DNA of 39,213 nucleotides from Ichthyobacteriaceae bacterium (GTDB lineage Bacteria; Bacteroidota; Bacteroidia; Flavobacteriales; JADGDT01): NCBI GenBank assembly GCA_023145615.1, contig JAGLDK010000041.1, positions 1 to 39,213 of the forward strand, read 5' to 3'. Shown piece by piece: positions 9,367 to 19,307 of this stretch (position 1 is its first letter; each line of letters starts with the position of its first letter). The notes under the pieces were generated by a model. It saw only the letters and a program-made list of their open reading frames with translations, ran no database searches and was not told where the DNA came from. The position numbers and the translations under genes were made by a program.

Positions 9367-12192
9367 ATGGCAAAAATAGAAGAGAAGATAGAAGTTTTTG
9401 GAGCAAGGGTTCATAACTTAAAAAATATAGACGTTTCAATTCCGCGCGATAAATTGGTAGTTATTACTGGTTTAAGTGGTAGTGGAAAATCGTCGTTGGC
9501 ATTTGATACAATTTATGCAGAAGGACAACGTAGGTATATTGAAACTTTTTCGGCTTATGCACGACAGTTTTTAGGTGGATTAGAGCGCCCAGATGTTGAT
9601 AAAATTGAAGGATTAAGTCCTGTGATTTCAATTGAACAGAAAACTACAAGTAAAAGTCCACGAAGTACAGTTGGTACTATTACTGAGGTTTACGATTTTT
9701 TACGATTATTATATGCCAGAGTTGCCGATGCATACTCGTATAATACTGGAGAAAAAATGGTTCAATATACCGATGAGCAAATTGCGGATTTAATAAAAAG
9801 CGATTATGATGATCAGAAAATATTGGTACTTGCACCTGTTATAAAATCGAGAAAAGGACATTACAGAGATCTTTTCGAAAATATATCGAAACAAGGATTT
9901 TTGCGTGTTAGAGTTGATGGAGAAATTATGGAAGTTACTCCAGGTATGAAGGTTAATAGGTATCAAAATCATGATATTGAAATTGTTATTGATAGACTTG
10001 TTATTAAAGAAGATATTGATACCCGATTAAGCGAAACCATTAGTACAGCAATGTATCATGGCGAAAATATTATGATGGTTACTGATGTTGATAATAAAAA
10101 ACCACGTTATTTTTCTCGTAGTTTAATGTGTCCTACAACCGGAATTGCATATCCAAATCCCGAGCCAAATACATTTTCGTTTAACTCTCCGAAAGGAGCT
10201 TGTCAAACTTGTAATGGATTAGGAACTACAAAAGAAGTTTCTTTAATTAAAATTATTCCAGACGATTCTTTATCAATAAAACAAGGAGGAATTGCACCTA
10301 TTGGTGAACAGAAAAAATCGTGGATTTTTACTCAATTAGCCATAATTGGAGAGAAGTATAATTTTACATTATCAACACCTATAAAAGATATTCAGAAAGA
10401 AGCCATGAATATTATTTTATACGGAGGAGATGAAAAGTTTTCGGTTGTAAAAGATAATATAGGTATTACAAAACATTATCATATAGACTTTGAAGGAATA
10501 ACTAATTTTATAAAAAATCAGTACGAAGAAAGTAATTCGTCATCAATAAAAAGATGGGCCGATGAGTTTATGTTAAATTCTGTTTGCCCAACCTGTAAAG
10601 GTCATAGACTTCAGAAAGAAGCATTGAATTTTAAAATTGATAATAAAAATATTTCGGAAGTTGCAAAGTTAGATATATCGGATTTAATAACTTTTTTTGA
10701 TAATATAGATAGTAAGTTTTCTGAAAGACAACGTATTATTGCCACCGAAATAATAAAGGAAATACAAGATAGACTATCGTTTTTAATTGATGTTGGACTT
10801 GATTATTTGGCATTAGATAGAAGTAGTAAAACTCTTTCGGGAGGGGAGGCACAGCGTATTAGACTTGCAACTCAAATTGGATCTCAACTTGTTGGAGTGC
10901 TGTATATTTTAGATGAGCCAAGTATTGGTTTGCATCAAAGAGATAATGTTAGACTTATTGATTCGTTAAAAAAACTAAGAGATGTAGGTAATTCGGTTAT
11001 TGTAGTTGAGCACGATAAAGATATGATTGAACAAGCCGATTTTGTACTTGATATAGGGCCTGGAGCTGGACGTTTTGGAGGAGAAATTGTAAGCGAAGGT
11101 ACACCTGCAGAAATAAAAGCATCGAATACACAAACGGCTAATTACCTAAATGGAACTAAGAAAATTGAAGTTCCGAAAGTAAGAAGAGAAGGAAACGGAA
11201 AGGTTTTATCTATAAAAGGAGCAAACGGAAATAATCTTAAAAATGTTTCGGTTGATTTTCCTTTAGGAAAACTTATTGTTGTTTCTGGAGTTTCGGGTTC
11301 GGGTAAATCAACTTTAATTAACGAAACTTTATATCCTATTTTAAACCACTACTTTTTTAGAGCGGTAAAAAAACCAATGGAATATAAATCTATTGAAGGT
11401 TTAGATAATATTGATAAAGTAATTGCAATAGATCAAAGTGCTATTGGAAGAACTCCACGCTCAAATCCGGCAACATATACAGGTGTTTTATCCGAAATAC
11501 GTTCGTTATTTGCCAAAGTTCCAGAGGCGTTAATTAGAGGTTATAAGCCAGGACGTTTTTCTTTTAACGTAAAAGGAGGACGTTGTGAAACTTGTCAGGG
11601 AGCAGGAATTAGAGTTATTGAAATGAACTTTATGCCCGATGTGCATGTTGAATGCGAAACTTGTAGAGGAAAACGATTTAACAGAGAAACTCTTGAAATT
11701 AGATATAAAGGAAAATCAATTTCCGATATACTTGATATGACAATTAATCAGGCTGTTAAATTTTTTGAGCATATACCAAAAATATTCCGCAAACTTAAAA
11801 CTTTGCAAGATGTTGGTTTGGGATATATTACACTTGGGCAACAGTCAACCACGTTATCGGGTGGAGAAGCACAGCGTATAAAACTGGCTACCGAACTATC
11901 GAAAAAAGATACAGGAAACACTTTTTATATTTTAGATGAACCAACTACGGGTTTACATTTCGAAGATATTAGAGTGCTTATGGAGGTTATACAAACACTT
12001 GTTGATAAAGGAAATTCGGTAATTGTAATTGAGCATAATTTAGATGTAATTAAACTTGCCGATTATGTTATTGATATTGGCCCTGAAGGTGGAAAAGGTG
12101 GAGGAGAAGTTGTTGCCGTAGGTACTCCTGAAGAAGTTGTAGCAAAAGGAAAAGGTTTTACTGCTCCATTTTTAAAAGAGGAATTGTTGTAA
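9367..12192 (+). CDS. uvrA: Excinuclease ABC subunit A (start at ATG 9367 preferred over 9346)
   Basis: '[38 protein letters not shown]', two zinc modules (CPTTG..., CETCQGAG...CETCRGKRF), two LSGGEAQRI signatures. Confidence 0.98.
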   Translation: MAKIEEKIEVFGARVHNLKNIDVSIPRDKLVVITGLSGSGKSSLAFDTIYAEGQRRYIETFSAYARQFLGGLERPDVDKIEGLSPVISIEQKTTSKSPRSTVGTITEVYDFLRLLYARVADAYSYNTGEKMVQYTDEQIADLIKSDYDDQKILVLAPVIKSRKGHYRDLFENISKQGFLRVRVDGEIMEVTPGMKVNRYQNHDIEIVIDRLVIKEDIDTRLSETISTAMYHGENIMMVTDVDNKKPRYFSRSLMCPTTGIAYPNPEPNTFSFNSPKGACQTCNGLGTTKEVSLIKIIPDDSLSIKQGGIAPIGEQKKSWIFTQLAIIGEKYNFTLSTPIKDIQKEAMNIILYGGDEKFSVVKDNIGITKHYHIDFEGITNFIKNQYEESNSSSIKRWADEFMLNSVCPTCKGHRLQKEALNFKIDNKNISEVAKLDISDLITFFDNIDSKFSERQRIIATEIIKEIQDRLSFLIDVGLDYLALDRSSKTLSGGEAQRIRLATQIGSQLVGVLYILDEPSIGLHQRDNVRLIDSLKKLRDVGNSVIVVEHDKDMIEQADFVLDIGPGAGRFGGEIVSEGTPAEIKASNTQTANYLNGTKKIEVPKVRREGNGKVLSIKGANGNNLKNVSVDFPLGKLIVVSGVSGSGKSTLINETLYPILNHYFFRAVKKPMEYKSIEGLDNIDKVIAIDQSAIGRTPRSNPATYTGVLSEIRSLFAKVPEALIRGYKPGRFSFNVKGGRCETCQGAGIRVIEMNFMPDVHVECETCRGKRFNRETLEIRYKGKSISDILDMTINQAVKFFEHIPKIFRKLKTLQDVGLGYITLGQQSTTLSGGEAQRIKLATELSKKDTGNTFYILDEPTTGLHFEDIRVLMEVIQTLVDKGNSVIVIEHNLDVIKLADYVIDIGPEGGKGGGEVVAVGTPEEVVAKGKGFTAPFLKEELL

Positions 12193-12210
12193 TAGTTAAC
12201 TACTCCAATA

Positions 12211-12340
12211 CTCCGTTAAATTATTAATTTAATACTTTAAAAAAAATAAGCAATATATTAAATAGTTGTAGCTTTTTTTACACTTGATTTTTGCTGATAT
12301 ATAATGTTTTATAAAAGAAAGTATCGGACAATTATATTGT
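12211..12340. repeat. Dispersed intergenic repeat, copy B
   Basis: ACTCCGTTAAATTATTAATTTAATACTTTAAAA...AAATAGTTGTAG...GTATCGGACAATTATATTG; aligns with copies A, C and D. Confidence 0.65.
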
Positions 12341-12358
12341 ATAATTCTATAAAATATA

Positions 12359-12405
12359 GGCACAAAAAAGTGGTTTACTTATATGTAAACCACTTTTTTT
12401 GTGCC
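12359..12405. terminator. Terminator hairpin downstream of uvrA
   Basis: GGCACAAAAAAGTGGTTTAC TTATAT GTAAACCACTTTTTTTGTGCC. Confidence 0.85.
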
Positions 12406-12568
12406 TAATATTTAGGGTTTTAGTATAAGATATTTTATAGTTGAGTTATTGGTAGAGTATTTTTTATATATTTAATAAGGATTAAAATTTAGTATTAATT
12501 TTAATCCTTAAATTATTTTGTAAAACATCTTTAAAGCATTTGTTTTTAAAGAAATAAAACTACTGTGT

Positions 12569-13279
12569 ATGAATAATGAAGAAGAGAAAATACACTCAAA
12601 ATTTGAGCAAAAAGATTGGAGTGATATTAAATCGAATGATTCTTGGGCAATTTTTAAAATTATGTCGGAGTTTGTTGATGGGTTTGAAAAGATGGCACGT
12701 ATAGGGCCTTGTGTAACAATATTTGGGTCGGCACGTACAAAAAAAGATCATCCTGATTATAAATTAGCCGAAGAAATAGGATATACACTTACTCAAAAAG
12801 GATTCGGAATTATTACTGGTGGTGGCCCTGGAATAATGGAAGCAGGAAATAAAGGAGCATATTTAGGAGGAGGAACTTCGGTAGGATTAAATATTGAATT
12901 GCCTTTTGAACAACATTTTAACGAGTATGTTGATTCGGATAAAAACATTGAATTCGATTACTTTTTTGTTAGAAAGGTAATGTTTATGAAATACTCTCAA
13001 GGATTTGTGGTTATGCCAGGTGGTTTTGGTACTATGGATGAATTTTTTGAAGCTATTACTTTAATTCAAACCAAAAAAATAGGAAAATTTCCGATAATAT
13101 TAGTTGGCTCTAAATTTTGGGGAGGATTAATTGAATGGATAAAATCAACTGTTATGAGTGAGTACAGCAATATTAATTCGGAAGATTTAGATTTAATAAG
13201 TGTTGTTGATACTCCGGGAGAGGTGCTGAAGGTAATAGAAGAATTTTATCGTAAGTATAATTTATCTCCAAATTTTTAA
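12569..13279 (+). CDS. LOG-family protein (TIGR00730-type, Rossmann fold)
   Basis: 'VTIFGSARTKKDHP', 'GFGIITGGGPGIMEAGNKGA', 'VVMPGGFGTMDEFFEAITLIQT' (PGGxGTxxE motif). Confidence 0.92.
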   Translation: MNNEEEKIHSKFEQKDWSDIKSNDSWAIFKIMSEFVDGFEKMARIGPCVTIFGSARTKKDHPDYKLAEEIGYTLTQKGFGIITGGGPGIMEAGNKGAYLGGGTSVGLNIELPFEQHFNEYVDSDKNIEFDYFFVRKVMFMKYSQGFVVMPGGFGTMDEFFEAITLIQTKKIGKFPIILVGSKFWGGLIEWIKSTVMSEYSNINSEDLDLISVVDTPGEVLKVIEEFYRKYNLSPNF

Positions 13280-13323
13280 TACTTATATAACAAGTTGTGC
13301 TTAATGCAAAAAAAGCAAATAAA

Positions 13324-14053
13324 ATGACAGAAATAGAATTATTAGTAGATTTTCATAAAAATGCTGAAAGACAAGGTCCAGGTAGTTTTATTGAAACAAT
13401 GAAGGCATTAAATTTAATAGGAGTGGACAAAAAAGAAGCACTAAAAATAGCAGATATTGGTTGTGGTTCAGGTGCTCATACAATTGCTCTTGCTCAGAAT
13501 ACAAATGGACAAATTACAGCAGTAGATTTATTTTCGGAATTCTTAGAAAAATTTAGGACTAAACAATAGAATAACAACACTTAAAAAATCAATGGAAGAT
13601 TTACCTTTTGGTAATGAAGAGTTTGATATAATTTGGTCAGAAGGAGCAATTTATAATATGGGGTTTGAAAAGGGGGTAAAAGAGTGGAAGGATTATTTAA
13701 AAGCAGGTGGATATTTGGCAGTAAGTGAAATAACTTGGATTACAAATTCAAGACCATATGAAATTGAAGAACACTGGAATAATGAATATCCTGAAATTGA
13801 CATAGCATCTAATAAAATTAAAATTTTAGAACAAAACGGATTTTCCCCTATTGGTTATTTTGTTTTGCCCGAAAGAAGTTGGATTAATAATTATTATCAG
13901 CCAATAGAGGAGCGCATTGATAGTTTCCTGAAAAAGCATAGTAATTCAGAGATTGCAAAAAGCATTGTTGATGGTGAAATAGAGGAGATTAGAAAATACA
14001 AAAAGTATAAAGATTTTTTTAGTTATGGATTTTATATTGCTAAGAAAATATAG
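13324..14053 (+). pseudogene. SAM-dependent methyltransferase, frameshifted (N-terminal ORF to 13569, remainder in +1 frame from about 13550 to 14053)
   Basis: 'ALKIADIGCGSGAHTIALAQ' motif I then stop; the other frame reads 'NLGLNNRITTLKKSMEDLPFGNEEFDIIWSEGAIYNMGFEKGV...'. Confidence 0.8.
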
Positions 14054-14083
14054 ATATAATTATTCAAAATAATTTGACGAATT

Positions 14084-15151
14084 ATGGAACTGGAAGATTT
14101 AGGATACAATGAAGATTTAGAAAATTATAGAAAAGACCAAGGCTTTGATTCATTTGAAGTTGGACGTATTATTTCTGAACATAAAGAAAGATACATTGTG
14201 AAAACGGCTGACAAGGAAAGAGAAGGTGAAATACTTGGTAATATGCGTTATTCAGCTAATAACAGGTCTGATTTTCCAGCAGTTGGCGATTGGGTTGCGA
14301 TTTCTGAATATGATGACGACAAAGTTCTTATTCATTCCGTTTTTCCAAGAAAAACCATTCTTGAACGACAAGCAGTAGGGAAGCAGGGAGAAAAACAAAT
14401 TATAGCAACTAATATTGATTTTGCTTTTATAGTGCAAGCAGTTGATAGAGATTTCAACATCAATCGAATAGAAAGGTATTTGACTATTTGTAATACATCT
14501 AATGTAAAACCAATTATCATTTTAAATAAGATTGACCTTATCGAAGATTCCGAATTAAAAAAGATAATTGAAAATGTTGAAGATAGAATAAAACAAGTTC
14601 CTATTATTATAATAAGTAATGAAACTCTAATTGGTATTGATAATTTAAAAGGAAATATACTAAAAGGTAAAACTTATTGCTTATTAGGTTCGTCAGGAGT
14701 CGGGAAATCAACGATTCTAAACAATCTTTCGGGAAAAGAGCTAATGAAAACAAATACAATTAGTTCAAGTGCAAATAGAGGGCGACACGTTACAACTCAT
14801 AGAGAATTATTAGTTCTTGAAAATGGAGGAATATTAATTGATAATCCTGGAATGAGAGAAATTGGGGTTGTAGATTCAGTAGATGGATTAGAAATTACAT
14901 TTGAAACAATTGTAGAAATATCAAAGGAGTGTAAATTTAACGATTGTTCACATACAACAGAAATAGGTTGTGCTATTTTATCAGCCTTGGAAAGTGGGGA
15001 AATAGACAAATCATCATATGAAAATTATTTGAAAATGGGACGAGAAAATGACCATTATGAATCTACGATTGCAGAAAGAAGAAAGAAAGATAAGGATTTT
15101 GGAAAAATGGTAAATAAAGCAATTAAAAATAAAAACAGAAACAAGCACTAA
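14084..15151 (+). CDS. rsgA: RsgA/YjeQ-type circularly permuted GTPase
   Basis: 'ATNIDFAFIVQAVDRDFNINRIERYL', 'IILNKIDL', 'CLLGSSGVGKSTILNNL', 'TTHRELLVL', 'LIDNPGMREIG', C-terminal Cys/His zinc motif 'CKFNDCSHTTEIGCA'. Confidence 0.92.
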   Translation: MELEDLGYNEDLENYRKDQGFDSFEVGRIISEHKERYIVKTADKEREGEILGNMRYSANNRSDFPAVGDWVAISEYDDDKVLIHSVFPRKTILERQAVGKQGEKQIIATNIDFAFIVQAVDRDFNINRIERYLTICNTSNVKPIIILNKIDLIEDSELKKIIENVEDRIKQVPIIIISNETLIGIDNLKGNILKGKTYCLLGSSGVGKSTILNNLSGKELMKTNTISSSANRGRHVTTHRELLVLENGGILIDNPGMREIGVVDSVDGLEITFETIVEISKECKFNDCSHTTEIGCAILSALESGEIDKSSYENYLKMGRENDHYESTIAERRKKDKDFGKMVNKAIKNKNRNKH

Positions 15152-15350
15152 GCACAACGTTTTGGCTATAAAGTCGTGTGTGGGACTTAAAAAAAAATAT
15201 CTTCCGAGTTAGCACATGGCAAAGCCAAAATTGTTTACTTAAATTTCTTTTTCGAAAGTAAATGATTTTGACTTTGCGAACTTCATAAATATGTATAAAT
15301 TTTCAAGCTTAAGCTAAACCCCACACATGCTTTATGAACCTTTGTTAGGC
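15152..15350. repeat. Large nested imperfect palindrome (attC-like)
   Basis: Outer arms ATAAAGTCGTGTGTGGGACTTAA / TTAAGCTAAACCCCACACATGCTTTAT; inner arms GCAAAGCCAAAATTGTTTACTT / AAGTAAATGATTTTGACTTTGC; ends GCACAAC and GTTAGGC. Confidence 0.8.
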
Positions 15351-15357
15351 ACTGGCT

Positions 15358-16632
15358 TTAGCTGTGAGTTTCATATTTTAAATCTCTGAATTTAGTGGTC
15401 ATTTTTTTTATGAATTTTTCAATATTTCCAATTCCCCAATTCCTTGCAATGTAATACCCCTTGTCTTTAAAAATTAACTCAGGCTCATTATTAACCCGAT
15501 ATTTACTATACTTAGTTTCTGTTTCTGTCATTTCCTCAGCAAGCTTAATTAATAGGAAACTACAAGATTTATCTTTTCTAAGAAAATCAAATACTTCATC
15601 ATTAATCAACCCGTTTTTCTCAAGAGTTTTTACTGTAGAATAACCAATATCTGATTTTTTAATCTTATCTGCCTCTATTTTATCATTGAATTTTATAGAA
15701 TAAAGACTCCTATCTTTATTACCTTTTGATAGATTTGACAATGCAGTTGTAGCGTTATCTCTAGTATCTTTTTCTTGTTCAGGATCAGAACTTATTGCAT
15801 ATAATGTTGCAAGTATTAGCTTTTGATTTTTTTTCCAGAATTTGGTTAAAAGATTTCTTTCATCTGTACCTAATGCCATAATAAGTCCTTGTTTATATTC
15901 TTCATCATCTTTTTCCATTGTTGGTTGACTTAAAGACTGAAGATATTCTTTTATTATAAATTTTGTTTTTTCTGTAATGTTTCTGTTTAATGCTGGTTCA
16001 AGAATAAAATCAACAATTGATTGATAATTTATTTGAATATAATCATTACAGCTACATTCAGGTTCTTCTAATTCCATCAACTCTAAGCTAGAAATAGGGG
16101 TAAGAAACACATAAAGATTTATATCATTTATCTCTTTTATGCTTTCGTAGTAATCGTAATATTTTGTTGTTTGATCACTATGCTCCTTTGTTCCAACTTT
16201 ATTTTCAATTATTAACTTTATCTTCTTTGTGAATTCAAGATATTTAATAGTAAATTCAACATAAATATCTAATCTACCTACTCCCTTTATGCTTCTCTCA
16301 GTTTCAACATATATACTTTCTAATTCGTAGTCTGATACGATTATTGAGTCATATAGCTCTTTGTACCGGACTAATTGTTTTTCTTTACTATAGATGACAA
16401 TAAGTTCAAGAAGTTTCTTTACAGAGTAGTCTTGTAACAAGTGACTTTCCTTGTTGTTTAAAATCCAAGCAATAAAACTACTATGGGCTAACTCTTTTCT
16501 ACTACACCCAATTATTTCGGGTAAAGACTTTGTATGGTAATAGTTCTCAAGTTTTCTTATGTTTTCATCATTATTGAAGAGTCTTATTTCTCGACGGAGT
16601 TCTTCAATACTTATTTCGTCAAATTCACTCAT
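15358..16632 (-). CDS. PD-(D/E)XK nuclease superfamily protein (PDDEXK_4-like); internal ATG 16632 preferred over 16671
   Basis: 'SRKELAHSSFIAWIL', 'GRLDIYVEF...IKLIIENKVGTKEHSDQTTKYYDYYES' = D-x(n)-ExK core with downstream Q-x-x-x-Y. Confidence 0.8.
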   Translation of the reverse strand: MSEFDEISIEELRREIRLFNNDENIRKLENYYHTKSLPEIIGCSRKELAHSSFIAWILNNKESHLLQDYSVKKLLELIVIYSKEKQLVRYKELYDSIIVSDYELESIYVETERSIKGVGRLDIYVEFTIKYLEFTKKIKLIIENKVGTKEHSDQTTKYYDYYESIKEINDINLYVFLTPISSLELMELEEPECSCNDYIQINYQSIVDFILEPALNRNITEKTKFIIKEYLQSLSQPTMEKDDEEYKQGLIMALGTDERNLLTKFWKKNQKLILATLYAISSDPEQEKDTRDNATTALSNLSKGNKDRSLYSIKFNDKIEADKIKKSDIGYSTVKTLEKNGLINDEVFDFLRKDKSCSFLLIKLAEEMTETETKYSKYRVNNEPELIFKDKGYYIARNWGIGNIEKFIKKMTTKFRDLKYETHS

Positions 16633-16651
16633 GTGTTTTTCATTTGCTTGT

Positions 16652-16773
16652 GCACAACAAAGGCTATACATAATTTGGGAAATGTACTAATATTGAAGAC
16701 TGTAGCATTAATCAAAATTAGTGATAAATTGAAAATTAATCATTTCAAAATCCCAAACTACACATAGCCAAAC
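16652..16773. repeat. Imperfect palindrome (attC-like), half-core at the right end missing
   Basis: GCACAACAAAGGCTATACATAATTTGGGA ... TCCCAAACTACACATAGCCAAAC. Confidence 0.75.
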
Positions 16774-16790
16774 CGATATTTTAAAAAAAG

Positions 16791-16843
16791 ATGAGGTTTT
16801 ATATTGATGTTTCATGTGTTGGAACATCAATATAAAACCTCAT
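16791..16843. terminator. Strong bidirectional terminator hairpin
   Basis: 21-bp perfect arms ATGAGGTTTTATATTGATGTT / AACATCAATATAAAACCTCAT, A-run before and T-run after. Confidence 0.9.
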
Positions 16844-16850
16844 TACTTTT

Positions 16851-18080
16851 TTAGTTTTTACTAAAATCTTCGGTAATTGAATTACTAATAATCCATGCAC
16901 CAGTCCAAGCATTTTGAAAATTAAAACCACCTGTTACAGCATCAATATCTAAAACTTCTCCGGCTAAAAATAAGTTATCATGAACCTTACTTTCAAATCG
17001 TTTAAAATTTATTTCTTTTAAAGCAACACCACCAGCGGTTACAAATTCTTCTTTATGCTTGTATCGTCCATTAACATTATAAACTCCTTTGCATAATTCT
17101 GTAGCCAATTTATTAAACTGTTTTTTTGTAACATCAGCCCAATTTTTAGAGTTTTCAATTTCAGCAATCTCAACTAATTTAACCCATAACCTGTTTGGTA
17201 TTTCAAACGGATTATTCTTGAATACAGTTTTTTTAGGACTAACATCTCTTAGTTCTTTTAACTTATCAAGCATGGTTTCGTAATCGTACTCTGGTACATA
17301 ATTTACTTCAACTTTAAACTGATACGATTTATTGTACATTTCTCTGGCACCAAAAGCCGAAAGTTTTAAAACAGAAGGACCACTCATACCCCAATGGGTA
17401 ATTAATAAAGGACCATTTTGTTCGTCAATTTTAGAGCCTACCATGTTTACAGTGGCATTTTCAACAACCAAACCCATTAATCCATTAATCCTTTCGTCGG
17501 ATATTTTAAACGTAAACAGAGAAGGAACAGGCTCAACAATTGTGTGACCAATATTATTAAGTAAGTCCCAAACTTTTTTGTTACTACCGGTTGTAATAAC
17601 TAATTTTTTGGTGCTTATTTTTTTATTTTCGTTCGATACACTCCAAGTATTTTCATTTGGCTCAATTTTTAAAACATCAAAATTGTTTAAAATATCAATG
17701 CCATATGTTTTAGCCTTTTGAGTAAATAAATCTATTATAGTTTGAGAATCGTCGGATTTAGGAAAGAAACTTCCATCATCGGTATTGTAAAATTCAATAT
17801 TATTATCCTCAAACCACTGTAAAGTATCGCCACAGGCAAAAACATTAAAAGGTCCTAAAAGTTCTTTTTTACCACGAGGATAAAAATTAACTAACTCTTG
17901 TGGAATGTAACAAGCATGTGTAAAATTACAACGTCCACCACCCGAAATTTTAACTTTAGCCAAAACTTGACTTGATTTTTCGAGGATGCAAATTTTTAAT
18001 TTAGGATTTTTTTCGGCTAAATTAATTGCAGTAAAAAATCCGCCGGCACCACCTCCAACAACAATAACATCGTATAACAT
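16851..18080 (-). CDS. NAD(P)/FAD-dependent oxidoreductase, HI0933/BaiN-like flavoprotein
   Basis: 'VIVVGGGAGGFFTAINLAE', 'VKISGGGRCNFTH', 'VTAGGVALKEINFKRFESKVHDNLFLAGEVLDIDAVTGGFNFQNAWTGAWI'. Confidence 0.93.
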   Translation of the reverse strand: MLYDVIVVGGGAGGFFTAINLAEKNPKLKICILEKSSQVLAKVKISGGGRCNFTHACYIPQELVNFYPRGKKELLGPFNVFACGDTLQWFEDNNIEFYNTDDGSFFPKSDDSQTIIDLFTQKAKTYGIDILNNFDVLKIEPNENTWSVSNENKKISTKKLVITTGSNKKVWDLLNNIGHTIVEPVPSLFTFKISDERINGLMGLVVENATVNMVGSKIDEQNGPLLITHWGMSGPSVLKLSAFGAREMYNKSYQFKVEVNYVPEYDYETMLDKLKELRDVSPKKTVFKNNPFEIPNRLWVKLVEIAEIENSKNWADVTKKQFNKLATELCKGVYNVNGRYKHKEEFVTAGGVALKEINFKRFESKVHDNLFLAGEVLDIDAVTGGFNFQNAWTGAWIISNSITEDFSKN

Positions 18081-18085
18081 AACTA

Positions 18086-18841
18086 TTAGTTTACAGTAAA
18101 AGTTTCTAAATCTTGTTCAATATTTCCTTCTTTATCGCTGAAGAATAATGTAAAATTATATTGTCCACTAACTTCGGTAAGAGGAATTTCTATTTCTTCA
18201 TTAATTGTAGCATCTTTACTACCATCGTAGTTTTTTTCGAATTTGTAAATTTCTACTCCTGTTTCTTCACTTGTTATATTACAGTCGAATTTAGAAATTC
18301 CACGTTCGGCACGTAGGTTTATTTTTAAATAAAAAGGTCTTCCTCTATCTATTTCGAAGGTAGAAAAATCAGGTTCAATAATATTATATTGAGGCAATCC
18401 GGTAGTAGTTACGGTAAAATCAATTTCTTTGTAATCGGTATAGTTACCCGAGTTATCGGTTAAATAAACCATACAATGATAAGTTCCTGATTTAGCACTT
18501 TCAATAATTTTTTCTGAAAAATTAACTTCATGACTAGTACCTTTAGCATTTCCGCTTTTAGATACAAACCATCCTGATTTGTCAATATTAATATTAGATA
18601 AACTATTATGATTATGATTGTCTCCAGCATAATGCATATTAATATTGTACGATCCTAATTCAATATTATCGGTAAATTGGGCTTTAAAGTTTATGTTGTC
18701 TCCTGTATTTAAAGCCAAGTTGGATGTTTTATTATTGATTTTTACATCAACAATTTTAGGTGGTTCATTATCGGTTTTTACATCTTTTGTGCAAGAATAT
18801 AATGTAGTAGAAAATATTAAAATAGATAAAATCTTATTCAT
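18086..18841 (-). CDS. DUF4625-like secreted lipoprotein
   Basis: Lipobox-like 'STTLYSCTKD', 'DNIELGSYNINMHYAGDNHNH', Ig-like beta-strand pattern. Confidence 0.65.
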   Translation of the reverse strand: MNKILSILIFSTTLYSCTKDVKTDNEPPKIVDVKINNKTSNLALNTGDNINFKAQFTDNIELGSYNINMHYAGDNHNHNSLSNINIDKSGWFVSKSGNAKGTSHEVNFSEKIIESAKSGTYHCMVYLTDNSGNYTDYKEIDFTVTTTGLPQYNIIEPDFSTFEIDRGRPFYLKINLRAERGISKFDCNITSEETGVEIYKFEKNYDGSKDATINEEIEIPLTEVSGQYNFTLFFSDKEGNIEQDLETFTVN

Positions 18842-18927
18842 GATTAGTTATGTTAATTATAACTACAAAATTAATAAGAAATTCAATTAAAGTTATGTTG
18901 AATTACAATTTATTAGAAAATAAAAAA

Positions 18928-19307
18928 ATGCAGACCTATAAGCCGGGTTCTGTCACCTTCTAAAAAGAAGATGCCTTATCATTTATCTAGAATTTTGATC
19001 GCTCAAAATCTCAATCTACCTACCCCTTGAGAAAAGCGAGCAGCTTTTTTCTAAGTAAACTTAGACTCTCAATATACATGGTATTTCACCTCATAAGGTT
19101 TACACGGCTACTACAGTTACCTGTAATACCGGTGAGCTCTTACCTCACCTTTTCACCCTTACCACACCTAAGCGTGGCGGTTATTCTCTGCTGCACTGGC
19201 TGTATCAGTTAATAAATTAACTAACCCTTCCCGTTAGGAAGTATAATACTCTACGGTGCCCGGACTTTCCTCGTGGTATAAAACCCCGCGATAAGGTGGT
19301 CTGCATA
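18928..19307 (-). ncRNA. rnpB: RNase P RNA (bacterial type A)
   Basis: Minus strand contains 'CCACGAGGAAAGTCCGGGCACC' near the 5' end and 'GACAGAACCCGGCTTATAGGTCTGCA' at the 3' end; P1 ends pair (TGCAGACC/GGTCTGCA). Confidence 0.95.

Larger units (their letters stand above)
13294..16773. mobile_element. Candidate attC-like cassette island (methyltransferase remnant + RsgA GTPase + PD-(D/E)XK nuclease), no integrase in window
   Basis: Left end GTTGTGC (13294-13300), internal ~199 bp palindrome with GCACAAC...GTTAGGC cores (15152-15350), right palindrome GCACAAC...ATAGCCAAAC (16652-16773) lacking its terminal GTTGTGC; chromosomal terminator immediately follows. Confidence 0.55.

Noticed and set aside
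14252-15009. Minus-strand ORFs 14252-14437, 14332-14520, 14797-15009
   Set aside because: Shadow ORFs antisense to rsgA.
13324-16632. Restriction-modification system formed by the methyltransferase and the PD-(D/E)XK nuclease
   Set aside because: The methyltransferase resembles small-molecule class I enzymes (no DPPY/NPPY or C5 motifs), is frameshifted, and an RsgA gene plus a palindrome separate it from the nuclease.
19027-19212. 61-aa plus-strand ORF
   Set aside because: Lies entirely within the RNase P RNA gene on the opposite strand.
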